Below, piece by piece: positions 13,533 through 26,451 of a stretch of DNA of 64,000 nucleotides. This DNA is from Datnioides undecimradiatus (lineage: Eukaryota; Chordata; Actinopteri; Lobotiformes; Datnioididae). The position numbers and the translations under genes are program-made. The notes beneath the pieces are model-generated. The model had not been told where the DNA came from and ran no database searches. It saw only the letters and a list, made by a program, of their open reading frames with translations. Location of the stretch: positions 3,696,419 through 3,760,418 of the forward strand of contig WARS01000036.1 of the NCBI GenBank assembly GCA_008933995.1. The letters run 5' to 3'. Within the stretch, counting starts at the first letter, position 1; each line of letters begins with the position of its first letter.

Positions 13533-13538
13533 AATAAA
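13533..13538 (+). promoter_or_regulatory. Candidate distal KLF7 polyadenylation signal
   Basis: An AATAAA hexamer sits at the end of a T-rich block (13290-13530) and is followed by TG/T-rich sequence (about 13550-13575), as expected of a cleavage site. Assignment to KLF7 rests on being on the same strand with no other gene between. Confidence 0.4.
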
Positions 13539-13664
13539 TGGTAGAATCTGTCCATGGCTCTTTCTGTTTTGTTCCAGCGAAGCTCACTGCAACATCACTG
13601 AATCTTTGAATCAGCACTGCTGAAAACTTCAACCCGGGCACCTTTCAGTGAAATTTACCATTTG

Positions 13665-13733
13665 CTGCACCTGTAGCTGCAACCGTGCTACATGCTCCAC
13701 CTGTAGCAACCTGTAGCGCCTGTAGCTGGTGCA
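13665..13733. repeat. Imperfect short tandem repeat built on CCTGTAGC
   Basis: CCTGTAGC-like units recur four times within about 70 bp, with varied spacers. No function is suggested. Confidence 0.6.
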
Positions 13734-14040
13734 GAAACCCGCTTCACCACACATTTGGGTTCTTGACTTGAAACGTTGCGAGGCTACGGTGACAGTAAAG
13801 ACACGGCACGCTCATACAGTAGTGGTGAAAACACTCGTACAGATGGACCACGGGTATGTTGAGTCTTTAAAGGTATCAAGAAGAAGTCTGCGGCAGGTGA
13901 GATTTTTGGGACATAACTGCTGCAGCTCCACTTCACTACAGGTGTAACTGAAGTCGGAGTTTGGCTCAGCGATAGCAGTGTTTGCTCTGCAGCCAGAGTC
14001 TAAACTGCAAAAAGCATCTATGTGAAAAGACAGGTTCTGA

Positions 14041-14067
14041 CTTTTTTTTTTTTTTTTTTTTTTTTTT
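14041..14067. repeat. Poly(T) tract
   Basis: A run of about 26 T. It could be the tail of an old minus-strand retroposed copy, but no SINE or LINE body is recognised beside it. Confidence 0.9.
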
Positions 14068-14460
14068 CAAATTTCTCTTACACAAGTCAGATATGTGTAG
14101 TTGCTTTAATCCCTCCTGTCTGTACTGGGCATGAATTATGGTGTTAAAAATGTCTCATTAGTATTCACCAACAAATTTCATATTATATAACCTGTAAAAA
14201 TCACTAATACATGCAGTGTGATTTGTATCTGTCTGCATCCATTTCTCTAATTTACCACATATATATCATCATTTGTCAATGTGCTGTCTTCCCTGCATTT
14301 GGGAATTTTGTCTTACTTAGACATTAAGGTAATAAGCCTACATAAGATGGCCGGGATGAAGAGACCTAAACAAACTCAGACTCTACAAGTCTCTTTTAGC
14401 TTTAGCTGACTTTTTAATTATGTCCACATGAGGCGTTACAGGTTCAACACACTGTCTATT

Positions 14461-14900
14461 GCTGTCATGGTTTTTAGTTTCTGATGGTAATTTTGGTTAC
14501 TTCCTGTTTTATTTTGAAAGGTTTCTCCCTCTTGTGTCTCTGTGTACTTGTTTCCTGTGTTTGATCATTGATTTCACCTGTGTCTTGTTGGCCTGCACTT
14601 CTCAGGCTATATATGTTGCGTCACTGCCTTTGTTCTCTGTTGGTTGTGTTGATGGGTCTTTGTTCCTGAGTTTCTCCTGGTGTTCTCCTTCTCCCTTGTG
14701 TTCCCTCACATGTTTTGGATCTACGGTTTTGTGGATTTTAACTCGTTTCTTGGAATTTGCTTTTGCCTGCACTCCTCTTGGTTTAGTTTGAATGTTTTGG
14801 ACTGAATACCTGTTTTTGATCTCTGCTCAGTTCCTCTGCCTGCAATTGGGTCCACCTCTTCAAGTTTCCCTGTTCCTCCGTCTGGCACAGTTGTGGCAAC
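14461..14900 (+). mobile_element. 440-bp non-autonomous repeat, copy A (hAT-like)
   Basis: This copy starts GCTGTCATGGTTTTTAG and ends GGCACAGTTGTGGCAAC. It is flanked by near-identical 8-bp sequences, TGTCTATT (14453-14460) and TGACTATT (14901-14908), seven of eight bases matching, as hAT-type target duplications would be. The body is T/C-rich and contains landmarks shared with three other copies: TTCCTGTTTTATTTTG near the start, CACCTGTGTCT, TTTTGGATTT-like words and GGGTCC near the end. The ends are only weakly inverted. It encodes nothing convincing; a 110-codon frame through it is a composition artefact. I recall such sequences as common in percomorph genomes but cannot name the family. 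Confidence 0.65.
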
Positions 14901-15879
14901 TGACTATTCCCAAAAACAGAATGTTCTAACATATACTCCCCAGACTGGAGTATTCTTGGTATGATACCTTCTATTTATTGTGTCTATATGCTCCAGTAAT
15001 GATGCTGGTGTGCAGTCAGTGTGTTGCACAATAAAGTAAAAGCCAGAAAGAGGAAGCTGACTAAGCAGCAGCAAAGGGCACTTTAAGTCCTGCTCAGTTC
15101 CAAAATACCAGAGAAATTATTAAATCTGCAAGTACTGTTTTTGTTTGTATTTCGTTTTTTGTTTGTTTTTTTTGGTGATGAATTTGAATTGCAGATTTAA
15201 GTCTATATTACTCTGTATATCCTAAGAATCCAAGGTAGCCTCCACATAACAGTCCAAAACCCAGTAGAGATTTGGACAAGGAGAGCAGCAAATCCACACA
15301 CTAGAAAATGTATGGCTCAATTAATAATAAATGAAAAAGTTGATTTGCAGAGATCAGTCAACTGTCTAATTATATGAAATAATGTACATGAACATAATCC
15401 AGTTGAACTGAAGCACTGAGCTCAACAGCAAGATATCAACAGCGATGATAAATACAGAAAAACACATCATATCTATTCCTTCTATTTTATTTCAGATTGC
15501 ATTAAACTGTGTAACACTTCCTCTGGGATGAGACTGTCCAGGACCACTCAACAACAATTTGATTTCTGCTCATCTCTGTCAGATGGTGGTTCTGAAACTG
15601 GGATTAAACATCAAACGATGAATGTCTGGCAACAGTCCATTTATTGTAGGTGCACCTGTGGGATCCAGCAGTTCCACTTAAAGGTGAGTGTCTGTCGAAA
15701 CAACATAAGTCTTTTCGTTTTATTATTTTCACCTGTGTCCACAGACGCTTCACTTGCACATTAGTTTCAGTACTCTGACCCTTTTCAACCCGCTTGACTT
15801 TGCATCCCTCCACTTCAGACTCAGCTGGCAGAAAGCTCATATAACCTTCTCGAAAATGACTGAAATCACCCCTGTATGG

Positions 15880-16350
15880 ACACCCAGATGACTTTAATTA
15901 CGAGTAACATGGTAGCACATTATTCTTTCGTAATGGCCATTTAAGGCAGATGGGCACATCCTGTCCAGCCTCTGGCAAGAGCGGGGACGTCCAGAGATCC
16001 AGCGTCACATTATGACAACAAAAAGGCTCATATTCTCAACACTGCTGCTAATTTAGCTCTTTATTACAGATTAAAACAATCTCATGAATATCTATCGCTC
16101 TCCCCTGCCTGTAAATGGCTTCTCTTAGGCTGCTTCTACTGTCCTGGTCTTTAATTAGCGCTAACTTGTCGCTGACTGAGCTGACATACAAACCAATGAC
16201 ACGCAGACTAAATGAGGTAATCAAATAATTAATGGCTAATTGGGGATCAATTAAGCAGAAGTAAGGGAGCTCGTATACAGCATATATTCTCTCTGAGTTT
16301 GTCCTCTTACATAGAAATAGCTAATTATGTAATTAAAAGAATTGTGATTG
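15880..16350. promoter_or_regulatory. Candidate conserved non-coding enhancer
   Basis: This AT-rich, repeat-free block carries many homeodomain core sites: TTTAATTAG near 16151, several TAATTA/AATTAA words around 16222-16260, and CATAAA/TTAT words. Such clustering is typical of vertebrate developmental enhancers near transcription-factor genes. It is about 10.6 kb past the KLF7 stop. No conservation could be tested here, so the call is inference from composition. Confidence 0.3.
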
Positions 16351-18138
16351 GAGGACAGACTTGATATTCGCTCCTCAGATTTAAATCATCTTAACTGGAC
16401 ACTTGGCTTTTCTGTGAATACAGGCTTTGCGTTTCCACGCGTGCTCGTGTTTTCTTTGCTTACAGAGTGCTTTAGCTGCTGGATGAAGACATTTCAGCAA
16501 AGCCAACACAGAGGATTATTATCGTTTCTCAGCAGTGGGCTGCGTTGGCTAGAAAATGGGAATTCACAATGCTGATTAGTGTGGGCATTTTGAAGTTTTG
16601 CAAGCTTATTCACTTCTTGTCAGGGGTGGAGAAGGAAGGCAAGTGAGCTGTTTATAATCTTATTCAGCAGCATTAGTCTGTGTAGTGTTGGTAAGTGTTT
16701 ACAGAAACAGCAACCATCAGCTTTCCTTAACAGCAGAAATAAACAGAAATGTGGTGAATCGCCCCATGGCATATTCTATACTTATCTCCCAGAAGGACCG
16801 TGTCAGCTCATTTGGGTGACTCTTAGACCGCACTGTCCACCACCAACTACCCATGTAATGCTGATTTGTTCTAAAAGAGGAGAAATATCACGACAGCTGC
16901 GCGAAGAGCAGCTCTAAAAGCATACATGACTGAAAAAATAAATAAATAAATAAAAATACTGGAAAAAAATGTGAATCCAGCTAATTTAATACAATGGCTG
17001 CTGTAGCGTTGTTTCCAGGACCGTTTCACGGGGCTGGTTTTACCATCCCTGTCACTAGAAACTGATCCCTCAACATTATCCCAAATTACGTTCAACGTTT
17101 CTTAGATCATCACTGGAAACAATTTTCATAATCGTTGTTTCTACTCACGTTAACTACACGGAAAAGGTTATTTGTTGGGGTTCCTCGGGGGCAGCAAAAA
17201 CAAGTCATCACACAATAAACGAGACTTATTCTCACCTTTAAAGTGCAAGACAGGGGAGATTGTAACGGTAACAAATGAATTATGGTTAAACTGAGTTAAG
17301 GAAACTTCCTGGGTAATACAAACATGAATGCTAATTGCAGGTCTGTGACAGGGGGTGAACTCCAGTCTCCTACATGAAAGTCAGAGTGTTGCACCATCCG
17401 CCGTAACGACCGAAACACCTTTACTTTCAGCTTCACTCCGTAAAGGTCATACACTTCCACCACTGGCACTGGACATAAATCATGAGGTGCAGAACTGTCC
17501 CTTTCAAGGGATACTGGGCTGGTTGTACCATCGCCTTGCTGCAGTGCTGTGGAGGCGCACGTCACTGTTAGGTTAATCATTAGAGGTCAGTGAAACAATG
17601 TTACAGGAAGTTATCCCTTTAGGTTATTAGCCAACTAACAGTTGACATGTCTGTGGAAACACTGCACATGCGTGACTTCTAACATGACCAGTTTCAATTG
17701 AGAAATCCCAGGATTTTAGGGCAGCCAATCAGATTGTAATCTTCCATGCAAATCCCACGTTAGCTCATGGAGGTTGGGTACAGTAAACCTCAGTATGTGT
17801 CACTCCTGAAGAGTGTTTCTCTGAATGATTTACCATTGACTGATCTAAACAAGGTGAAGCCGTTTAAACACAGTGGATTAGCAATCTGCCGTCTCCCATT
17901 GTCCTCTCTGGAGGAAACATGTAACAGATAAATGAGCTCAGGGCTGAAAGCCAAACAGTGTTGCAAATGCAGTTCATTATGAACTGGAGGCTGTGTAGTC
18001 GCTTTCGCTTTGCCTTTGTAGCGACTTAGCAACGTATCTGATCAGTCTGAGCCGCGCTACAGTCTGCCTCCAGAGTTTCTACCAACCTCACTGATCTAAA
18101 AATATAAAACTACATGCACAGTCTCTCTATTCCTCGCT

Positions 18139-18160
18139 CACACACACACACACACACATA
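18139..18160. repeat. Short (AC)n microsatellite
   Basis: About 10 AC units. Confidence 0.85.
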
Positions 18161-21100
18161 AACCCACCTAACCCACTACCTGCTTGTCTTCCTAAATGAT
18201 ATCTCGGCAGTGAAACTTAACAGCTTCCTCGTTTTTAAAATTCGACTCAGTAAATAAGAAGCAGCCTGGCGAAATTAGCGGAGTTGGTGTGTAGGTGGAT
18301 GCTGTGGGAGATGAGCAGTGCACATTCAATTCGTTTGTTCATACCAATACTAGCCTACAGTAGCGGACACAGGAAACTGATGGAAATGGTCCAGTTTTTG
18401 GGGGTTTTGTTTTTTTTTAGCATGATTACAAAACACAAAGGAAGCACACTGGAAATTTGGGAGGGGGTGCTTTTCTGCCCTTTGACCCACCGTGTAATAA
18501 GGTGTTCAGTTCAGAGATCAACACTGTGTTTAGCCTAGCTTACCAGCAGAGTTTGGGGAGTTTTACTAGCTTATTAACCTTCCAATGTCATTATCAGGGC
18601 AGGACTTTGAGATTGCTGCCCAGAACCAGGAGCTGAGCAACATGGATGCATGTCTTGTTTGTGATCAAAGTATTGGAGCGCTCTTCTTGTTTTATTATAA
18701 AAGACGAACTTTCGCTCCCCTTTAGTGAAGCTCATTAACTTGTGTTACTGAAAACGAGTAAATAACGTCCCTCATGCCGTCTGGGAGACCTGCAGGAGAA
18801 AGCACAAGCTGACCAGTCACAGTTTTGTGGTCTGCATGAGGCATTTCTGCAGCTAATGTAGACCCAACATGTCAGCTACAACATAACCATCGGTGGCTGT
18901 ATGTTTTACTGGGCCAAGCTTGTGCAGTCTCTCTGTTTGCATAGAAAATGCAAATTGATAGACGATCCTTTTAGGTAATGCATTTAAGTAACTATTCTGA
19001 ATGTTAAAATATGAGCCCACATGAATGCAAAATTAGGTTTTTTGTTATTTTGCAGCGAGACTTTATTCCACCTGCAGTTATGAAAGACAGTTAAGACGTA
19101 CCAACCTAAAATATTAATCAGTGTCTTATGACCAGATGCTGTGCAGCCAGAAGCTTATTAATCCTTTATAAATATTGTTTGCTTGGTGCACTTGTGATGT
19201 GTTTGTGGTGAATAAAGGAGCACCGAGCGCCCACTGTGTTGCTCTTGGACAGGTGTGTTTCTCTGCACTCGGTTTCATGGTGTTCTGGGTCGTTTCAGGC
19301 TGCCAAACTCAATACAGCTCCCGCCAGCTTCTGGAGGTGGGAACCCTGATTAGTTGTGACTCTGTCTTCCTGAGTTTCAAAACCCAGCTTCATGACGGAG
19401 GCTGTGTTGATAGTGTTTGCCTGCTTGTCTCCCGAGCCAATTTATGTTCCACTATCACTAAAACAGTTCTATGGCTTATCGAAGAAACAGTTTGCTAGAT
19501 TTGCAAAGCGTGCACGTATAATGAAGTTAACTGAGGGAGGAGTGGGGCACAGGAACTTCTCTGGGAACCGAGCAGCTTAGTCTGCTGGGGTCAGAGGTCA
19601 AGAGTCTGGACTCCCGGGGGTCACTGGAGCAGAGAGAAGTGCACTGTGTAAATTCTGTCTTTACATGTTCAGATAGATGAACTAATTACAGCGAGTGTCT
19701 GCAGAGGTCCACAGACAATCAAGTCTTTAGCTTATCTGCTGCTTACAGCCACTCAGGAGGTCAAACACACATTAGCCTGCTATCACAGCTAATCTCTGTC
19801 TCCCCGTCAGTCTCTGCTCTCGCCTCACTCCACTTCAGTAGCTCTCTCACACACAGATGCAGTGCAGGGGCTCAAGTAACCAGGTAACTTTCTGCAGGAA
19901 ACTGATTTTTTTAAAACTTAGATTAACAACTCGTCTCCTTTGATGATGCTCAGGGCTTGAGAGAATCTGTTAAAGCAGGTGTATTTTGCATCGTCTCTCG
20001 TTGATGTAGACGCATGATCAGGTTTTGAAATCAAATTTAAATCTTTCCACGTGCATGACAAAGACCTCAGGAAGCAAAAGCACCTCTTGCGGTGGCGTTT
20101 CGACAATAAAATACATCAACCAATACTCATATTCAAAATAATTACACCCAAAAATTGATTTAAATTCAAATCACCACCAGTTAAAATGTTTCCGCAGCTG
20201 CATATAAAACCGTTTAAATCCCAGACACATTCACAAAGAACACGTAGCCCGTGGGCTCTTTCACTCCTGTCATCTCACAGCAGCATCAGTCCGAAATAGT
20301 TCCACCAAAGCGGTCTCTGTCTGTTATCATTTATACATTTATAATAAGCCACCACTGGTTAAAAGATAATGATTGGAGTAATATTTTTTAGGAATAATTT
20401 GCAATATGATGAGGATAAGGTTGCAATTTTCAAAAAATAAATAAATAACTCCATGACGTTTCCAAAGATACATTTTGAATCTCGCAAGAGAAATTTTATA
20501 ATAAAATAAGAATCAAGTCTTGGCATCCCAAGAGCCATCTGACACTCTGCTGATGATGTGGGAACACAGGAATACATTTTATTCTAACCTCAAAATCTCT
20601 CTCGAAAGCCTCATTGTACTGATTGTAGGTCATAGTGTGGGAGTCGTGTAGGAGGTACAAGAGAAATGTGATCCCTGGTCAGATGCGGTAAACTCATTTG
20701 TAACTTCTACTCCTCTGCTCGTATTCCTGAAAATCATTCCACTGCTCTTGTCATGCCAACACACGGTCTCTTTCTGACCAGGCCCTCCCTGCGTTATGCC
20801 CCGACTTACGCTATATATCAGCACCGCATACGCTAAAATACAAAAGGCTTTTTCTTTCCAGTGTTAGGAAAGACACACAGCTTGAATAATCTAAAGTATC
20901 AGCTTCCCTGAATGCCAACATGGTATTAAGATGTAATCAGGTAACATTACAGCTTAATCCGGAAGAGCAATCTAGGAAATTGTCCTCTTTGTGTAGACGA
21001 TGATCGCGGCGTGTTCTGCTTATCACAGAGAGTCAAATATCGAGCAGTGATGTTTCTACCGCCGTCTCCCTCTGTCTCAGTCAGAGCTCGTGTCGTTTGG

Positions 21101-22434
21101 TTGACTTTATCGCCGGCTGTACTGTAAAGCTTTAAATTATTCAGTGCATGCACAGATCGAGAGAAAGAGAGAGGGGAAGGGAGGAGAGACATTATCTTTG
21201 ACAGCAGCCTCTATTTCTCTCCTCTTCCGTCTCAGTGCACATCAGTTCAGACAGTGTTTACCAGAATAAACCCTGTGCTCCTTCCTCCTCTTTGCTTTTC
21301 TCTGGATGTTCTCACTTTCTCCTGTTTGCTCTGCTGTTGCCTTACTGGACAGAAGTGTTAAGTTTAATCAGCAGCTGTGGATTAGCACGGCCTGCACAGT
21401 GAGCCTGATCTACATCGTATACTGTATACAATGACACATTCGCAGTCGTAACGCTGAAGCACTGACACAACCAAAGACTCGCGCAGACACCCTTTGTCAC
21501 CTAAAATATGCCGACCTACAGTGAGGTGCTTATTATCCGTTTCAACGTGTGATTCACCAAATTATTTTTAGTTCACAAATTTGAGATTTCCAGTCTCCAA
21601 ACTGTTCACTGCCACCACTGAATCTGGAAACTGCCAGTTTGTCTTGCTGCAAAGTACTGCGTATGGTCTTACTACAAGAAACCAAGAAACCTCTTCCGAG
21701 AAACCAGACACATGTACTGTTGTGTGGTGCCCTATTGTTTCCTATAGTGATGCTGCATAGACTCCTGCAATGTGTTTTCTATTATTTCCTTTGCATCCTA
21801 CAGCATCGCCATATCCTGTGTCTACTGTGCCACTTATCGGCAGCGGCTTATGGGCGCAGCTGGCGTGGGTGTCTAAACATCCCTCTCCCCAGCAGTGTTT
21901 TCCAGCTACGCCTACGGGATCATGACAGTATATCATCTGTCCTGCGTGTTTTTGATCTACCATGGCGTCTCCTACCAGCTGGGCATGGTCGTCCTCATGC
22001 ACCCTCATGCCTGAACACCTCAGCTGGCTTCTTTTAACAAAGGAGCGGTGGTTCTACACAAAGTTTCCTCTGGACGCCTGAGCTCTTGCTCTAGTTGCCA
22101 TCTGTCATGCATGGCTGATATTTTCTTTCCAAATAAGAGGAACTTTGGAAGCCACTGCTTTATGAAAATCTACAGCAGAAGACCTTCAAGAGAAAGTGGA
22201 TGAAGGCTTTTTCTGTATTACGTGGAATGAGTTATATAACTTGGACTTTTTTATATGCCATGTCATACAGCTTGTTAATTACCCAGTCCAAGGTCCACGT
22301 CTTTATCCGTGCATAGAATTTAAAGTCTCTGTTTCATCATCAGACGTTTGGGCCTTTGACCTGCAAAACCAGAGTGCAAATGCGCAAATGGGAGCAACAT
22401 CACTTTGCTGGCAACGTAAACAAAGAGCTGCAGC

Positions 22435-23300
22435 GCCATTGTTCCGATGGCTTATTATTCCGAAACCCAACAGTTCAAAAAAACATCCTTGAAAGCTGAA
22501 AGCCCATTTGTTCAAAAGCCCATTATCCTGAAAAAAAACCCACCCAAGGATCTGAAGCCTATTGTTTGGCACACTCTGGTATCACCAGCTTGCATTAGTA
22601 ACCCCACTAATACACTTACGTACTTACCTTAACCCAAACCTTGATCTTCAGCGTCGGGGAAACTACTTTAAAAGGCATACCTTTAATTTCTTGAAATCTC
22701 GTTCCGTTGAACCAAACCAAAGCTACTGAGAAAAAAGTATCTCACACTACTTTGTATAAAAGTAATGAAATGGACAAAGTACATCTGTGCACTGCTATTC
22801 ATGGGAACAGCATTCATTTCTCGTACAATGTCCATCAATTAGACACCTGCCATCCAGAAACTAGAGTCCAGGTAGGGGTTTCCCTGCACTGAGCAGGGTT
22901 AGTCATTTAGCCAGGTAACTTCTAAAACTGAATTCAAGAACTTCTCCGAACGTTTGTTTGCAATTCGCAATAATCGGGACTTATACAACCTTTACTAGTG
23001 GTTGACCTACTAGTAAAAAAAACAAATCTGCTAGTTTGAGTTTACATGTGGTTCACTGTGCTCCCCAACACTGATGATCTCTTCTTAAACCTAACCAAAC
23101 TAACTAATCAGTTCCACAACCTTAACCAGGGTTTTTATTTTTACTGTGATGACAAAGAATACCTGGTGAAGGTCACTAGACTTCTTCTGTTCCTGCACAG
23201 GGATGATAAAAGAAGAATTCAAAACACCAAACCTTTGGAGCAGTGGGCTATTGTTTGTAGAATAACAGGCTGTCAGACAAATGGGACTCTATTTGGACTG
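22435..23300. mobile_element. Repeat element with inverted terminal blocks
   Basis: The left block (22435-22545) contains CCATTGTTCCG, TTATTATTCCGAAA and CCCATTTGTTC words. The right block (about 23240-23300) contains GGGCTATTGTTTG, AATAACAGGCTGTCAG and ACAAATGGGACT, which is the same set in inverted orientation (CCCATTTGT...CTGACAGCCTGTTATT when complemented). The 0.7-kb interior shows no convincing gene. This fits a decayed non-autonomous DNA element with inverted ends. The outer limits are approximate and the family is not named. Confidence 0.5.
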
Positions 23301-24957
23301 TAGGAGTTTTGTGAAAATAGGCTGTTGGCATAGGAACAGAGGAACATCAGATCAATTAAAACAATTGACTGATGTGTACATTCCCATTTCTAGAGCCCTG
23401 TAGGTAATCATCAAGTTCCTGAAAATGCTTGAAAAGAAGCCAGGGTTAGTTTATGTCATGTCTGACTGACAATTTGCATTTCTTTTCCTAATGGACTCTG
23501 TTCTAGCCGGTCACTACATCGACAGACGTTACTGAGCAAATTGTCATCCCGAACCGAAGGAAAAATGGCCGTCACAACAAAATCAGACCCAGGTCGTAAA
23601 AACAACCATCAATTTTCCTTTAATCAAAAAGCCATCGACTCTCTGCAGATGTAAGTTTGTACTGGTACTCTTGCCTTTGATAAGAGACCTGAAAGAGCAT
23701 CATGGATTCCTCCTGTCCGTGCAACTAAAAGCCTCGAGCTCTTTGTGTCTCTCCTGTCAGTCTGTAATCATCAAACATGAAACAGTCTAAAAAGAGTGAA
23801 TGACAGAGTTGCTGAGGGGCCTGTTTCTCCTCGCAGGAACATGGTTGAACAGAAGCAACGGGTGAGTGCTGAGGGGGTGAGAACAATAAGGCCCTGTCCT
23901 CGTCCAGATGGATTGAGCTCCACAGCACCGGGGTTAAACGCGTTCAGCGAAAGTGATTTCAGATCAGTCGCAGAGGACAATATCCTTTTTTGAGAAATCA
24001 GCCTTTCAGCTTTGTCCATTTGCAAGTGACACTTTTGATAGTTAGTTTTATTGTTGCAACCTGCTGAATTTGATACTGTGGTAGGGGGGTGTGGTTCAGC
24101 ATCAGCTGTGGGAGAGGGACGGGGAGTGGCTCACGGATGCGTCTCTGGCCACAGGTGTGAGTAATCTGTCTGAATTGCTTTCTCTGCCTGCAGTAGCGGC
24201 TGGGTCGGGGGATTAAAAGACTCGCTCCCGGGAAGGGGGAAGGATGATACCGGCATCGCGGTCGAACGGGTCCAGAGCGCGTGAATGCCGTGCTGGTCAT
24301 TGACAGAAAATAAAAACCAGTCTGTACACCCGTGATCACCTGCCTGCTCGTGTGTGTGTGTATGCGTGTGTGGCTCCCGAGAAGAACCCAGTATCACAGA
24401 TACGTAATATAAAAAAGTATCTTTGGGGGCGCATCATTTATAAGATGCAGTTAATATCTTGAGTCATGTTCCAGCTCAGTGAGTAATGATGCAGGTAGAG
24501 ATGATTTCATGTTTCGTGTCTTTTGATAGTGTGCTCTGTTACTCCCAACACTCACTGCATGTGCATTGCATATATAAAAGTATGCAGAAATGTTAAAACT
24601 GAGATGAAATTAAAAAAAGAATACGTTATATTCAGTAATCTCTTGTAAAATTAAGGGAAAAAGAGAAGTGACAGGTGTGGAGAAGCGTGGGAGCAGTCAA
24701 AGTCTGATCGGAAATTCATTCATTCAGTCTTCTCCTGCCTAAATCCTTCAGTTCTGTGTGCGTGTGCGTGTGTTTTCTGCACCTGGTGCATCCTGCAGCA
24801 GCCCGCTGTGGAAGAGGAAAAGGAAGAGGAAGCGTGAACTAACACAGGCAAACGCGCACAAAGCCTATTCACACATGTACACAATCGGCTTCTTCTGAGT
24901 CAAGGTCTCAGGTCGCCGTTCGAAGATCTGCTCTGATAGAACTGGAACAAAGAGCAC

Positions 24958-24990
24958 AACAACAACAACGGCAGCAGTAGCAGCAGCGGA
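24958..24990. repeat. (AAC)n/(CAG)n trinucleotide tract
   Basis: ACAACAACAACGGCAGCAGTAGCAGCAGC-type mixed trinucleotide sequence, about 30 bp. Confidence 0.7.
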
Positions 24991-26288
24991 GGACTCACCC
25001 ACACAACACAACAGTGTCAGCACAGTGCGTGTATCTTGCCGCAGATGTACACATAAACAGAGAAAACATGGTTCACGTTCGCATATGCAAAGTGCTTCAT
25101 ATGTTATTGCAAACAAACTGTACATTAGCTGTAGTATTGGGAATAAAAGGAGTGATTGTGAAGCAGATTGTATTTTGTAGGCAAAGTTGCTCATGCTTAA
25201 TTCACTGAACTCCAAATCTCCACTGTCAGCATCTTTCTGTCACTGACTACGTCACTTCCTCACAGCAAACTCAAATGTTTTATTTCTGACGTCAGGATCA
25301 AATTAGAGATTTTAGTGAAAGTGTCCATTTAAAGTCACGCTCAGTGGTCAAAAACATTCCAAACTTAGAGAGGCGTACCTATAAACTACATGACAAAAAA
25401 AGAATTTTATCATTTCCCTTTATTCCAATTCTCTGTGGGTTTTATGACTTTGGGCTTGACTGAGGCTAGACTAAACTTGACTCCTCTTAGACTTGTCTGA
25501 CTTGAAACTTAAATGGTTAGATTTAAATTCCTAAAACCATGGGCAGGAGGAGCAATCACGGTGACTAGTAACACTTTCGAGGTACCTACAGCATGTGAGT
25601 ACTGTTTTAGGACAAACTTGGACAGGTAGGCCCCGCTAAGCTACATATTATCACAACAGAAAATGTTTAAACACCATGGCATCTTGAGAGAAAATGAAAA
25701 GACAGGCGTTTTGACAGTTTGATTCTGAAGACGTGGGACTTAGCGTTCAGGCTGAAATGCAGCTCTGCAGCAACCCTGTCACACTACCCTGAGTGATTTA
25801 AGTCAGCGATTGCATGAGCAGAACAAATGCTTAGTGGTGCTTTAGCACTGAGGATAGATTCTTAAGTTAGCACGTGTGATGTTGGTGCATGTGTGTGTGC
25901 TGTCAGCCTGTCCTTGCTGTGTCCAGCGGTGACAGCAGAAGCTTTGGTCCTGTCACTGCTCATCGCCGCTTCACATCCACAACGCTCACAATGTGTCAGT
26001 GTTTCTGTTCCACACGGGGGCCAGTGGGGCATCATTACCATCTGGCTATAAGGCTATACTGATGTCAAATATAGGCCAGTGAACACACACGCACACACAC
26101 GCACTTACACACCGATCGTCCACACAGCGTGCTGTTAGCACTTGGAGAGCAACAGGGGGAAGGAGGCGACGTGGACATGAGGCGAGCCGCTGTGACAGTC
26201 CGTCCAAATTGACCGCCAGCGCTCTGGTGGCAGTTGGCCTGGTTCCTTCTCATTGCTCTGTGACATTCCCTCAATCAGCACTGTAACA

Positions 26289-26290
26289 CA

Positions 26291-26328
<38 letters not shown>

Positions 26329-26451
26329 TGTCGAGCAATATCCTCTAGCGGCCCTCATTGTCTCACTAGACTATCCATATGAGTCATTCCTCCCCTGACT
26401 ACAGCTTCCAGTAAAAGTACACACACAAACACACACACACACACACACACG
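26289..26451. repeat. Two (AC)n microsatellites
   Basis: AC runs at about 26289-26320 and 26419-26451. The sequence between them shows nothing recognisable. Confidence 0.92.

Larger units (their letters stand above)
5287..13560 (+). other. klf7: Probable KLF7 3' untranslated region
   Basis: No coding exon is seen between the KLF7 stop and about 13.6 kb. The stretch is AT-rich with poly(A/T) runs, AC/TG arrays (7037-7070, 7218-7254, 8826-8873) and a short GC-rich patch (6781-6841). Mammalian KLF7 mRNA has a very long 3'UTR of several kilobases, so about 8.2 kb is plausible. The end is set by the AATAAA at 13533. An earlier AATAAA at 7543 could give a shorter form. The true end is not proven by sequence alone. 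Confidence 0.45.

Noticed and set aside
21639..22037. Hydrophobic reading of a possible decayed membrane-protein exon
   Set aside because: One frame gives two roughly 40-residue hydrophobic stretches separated by stops, but no family could be recognised and both strands are open, so it may be chance.
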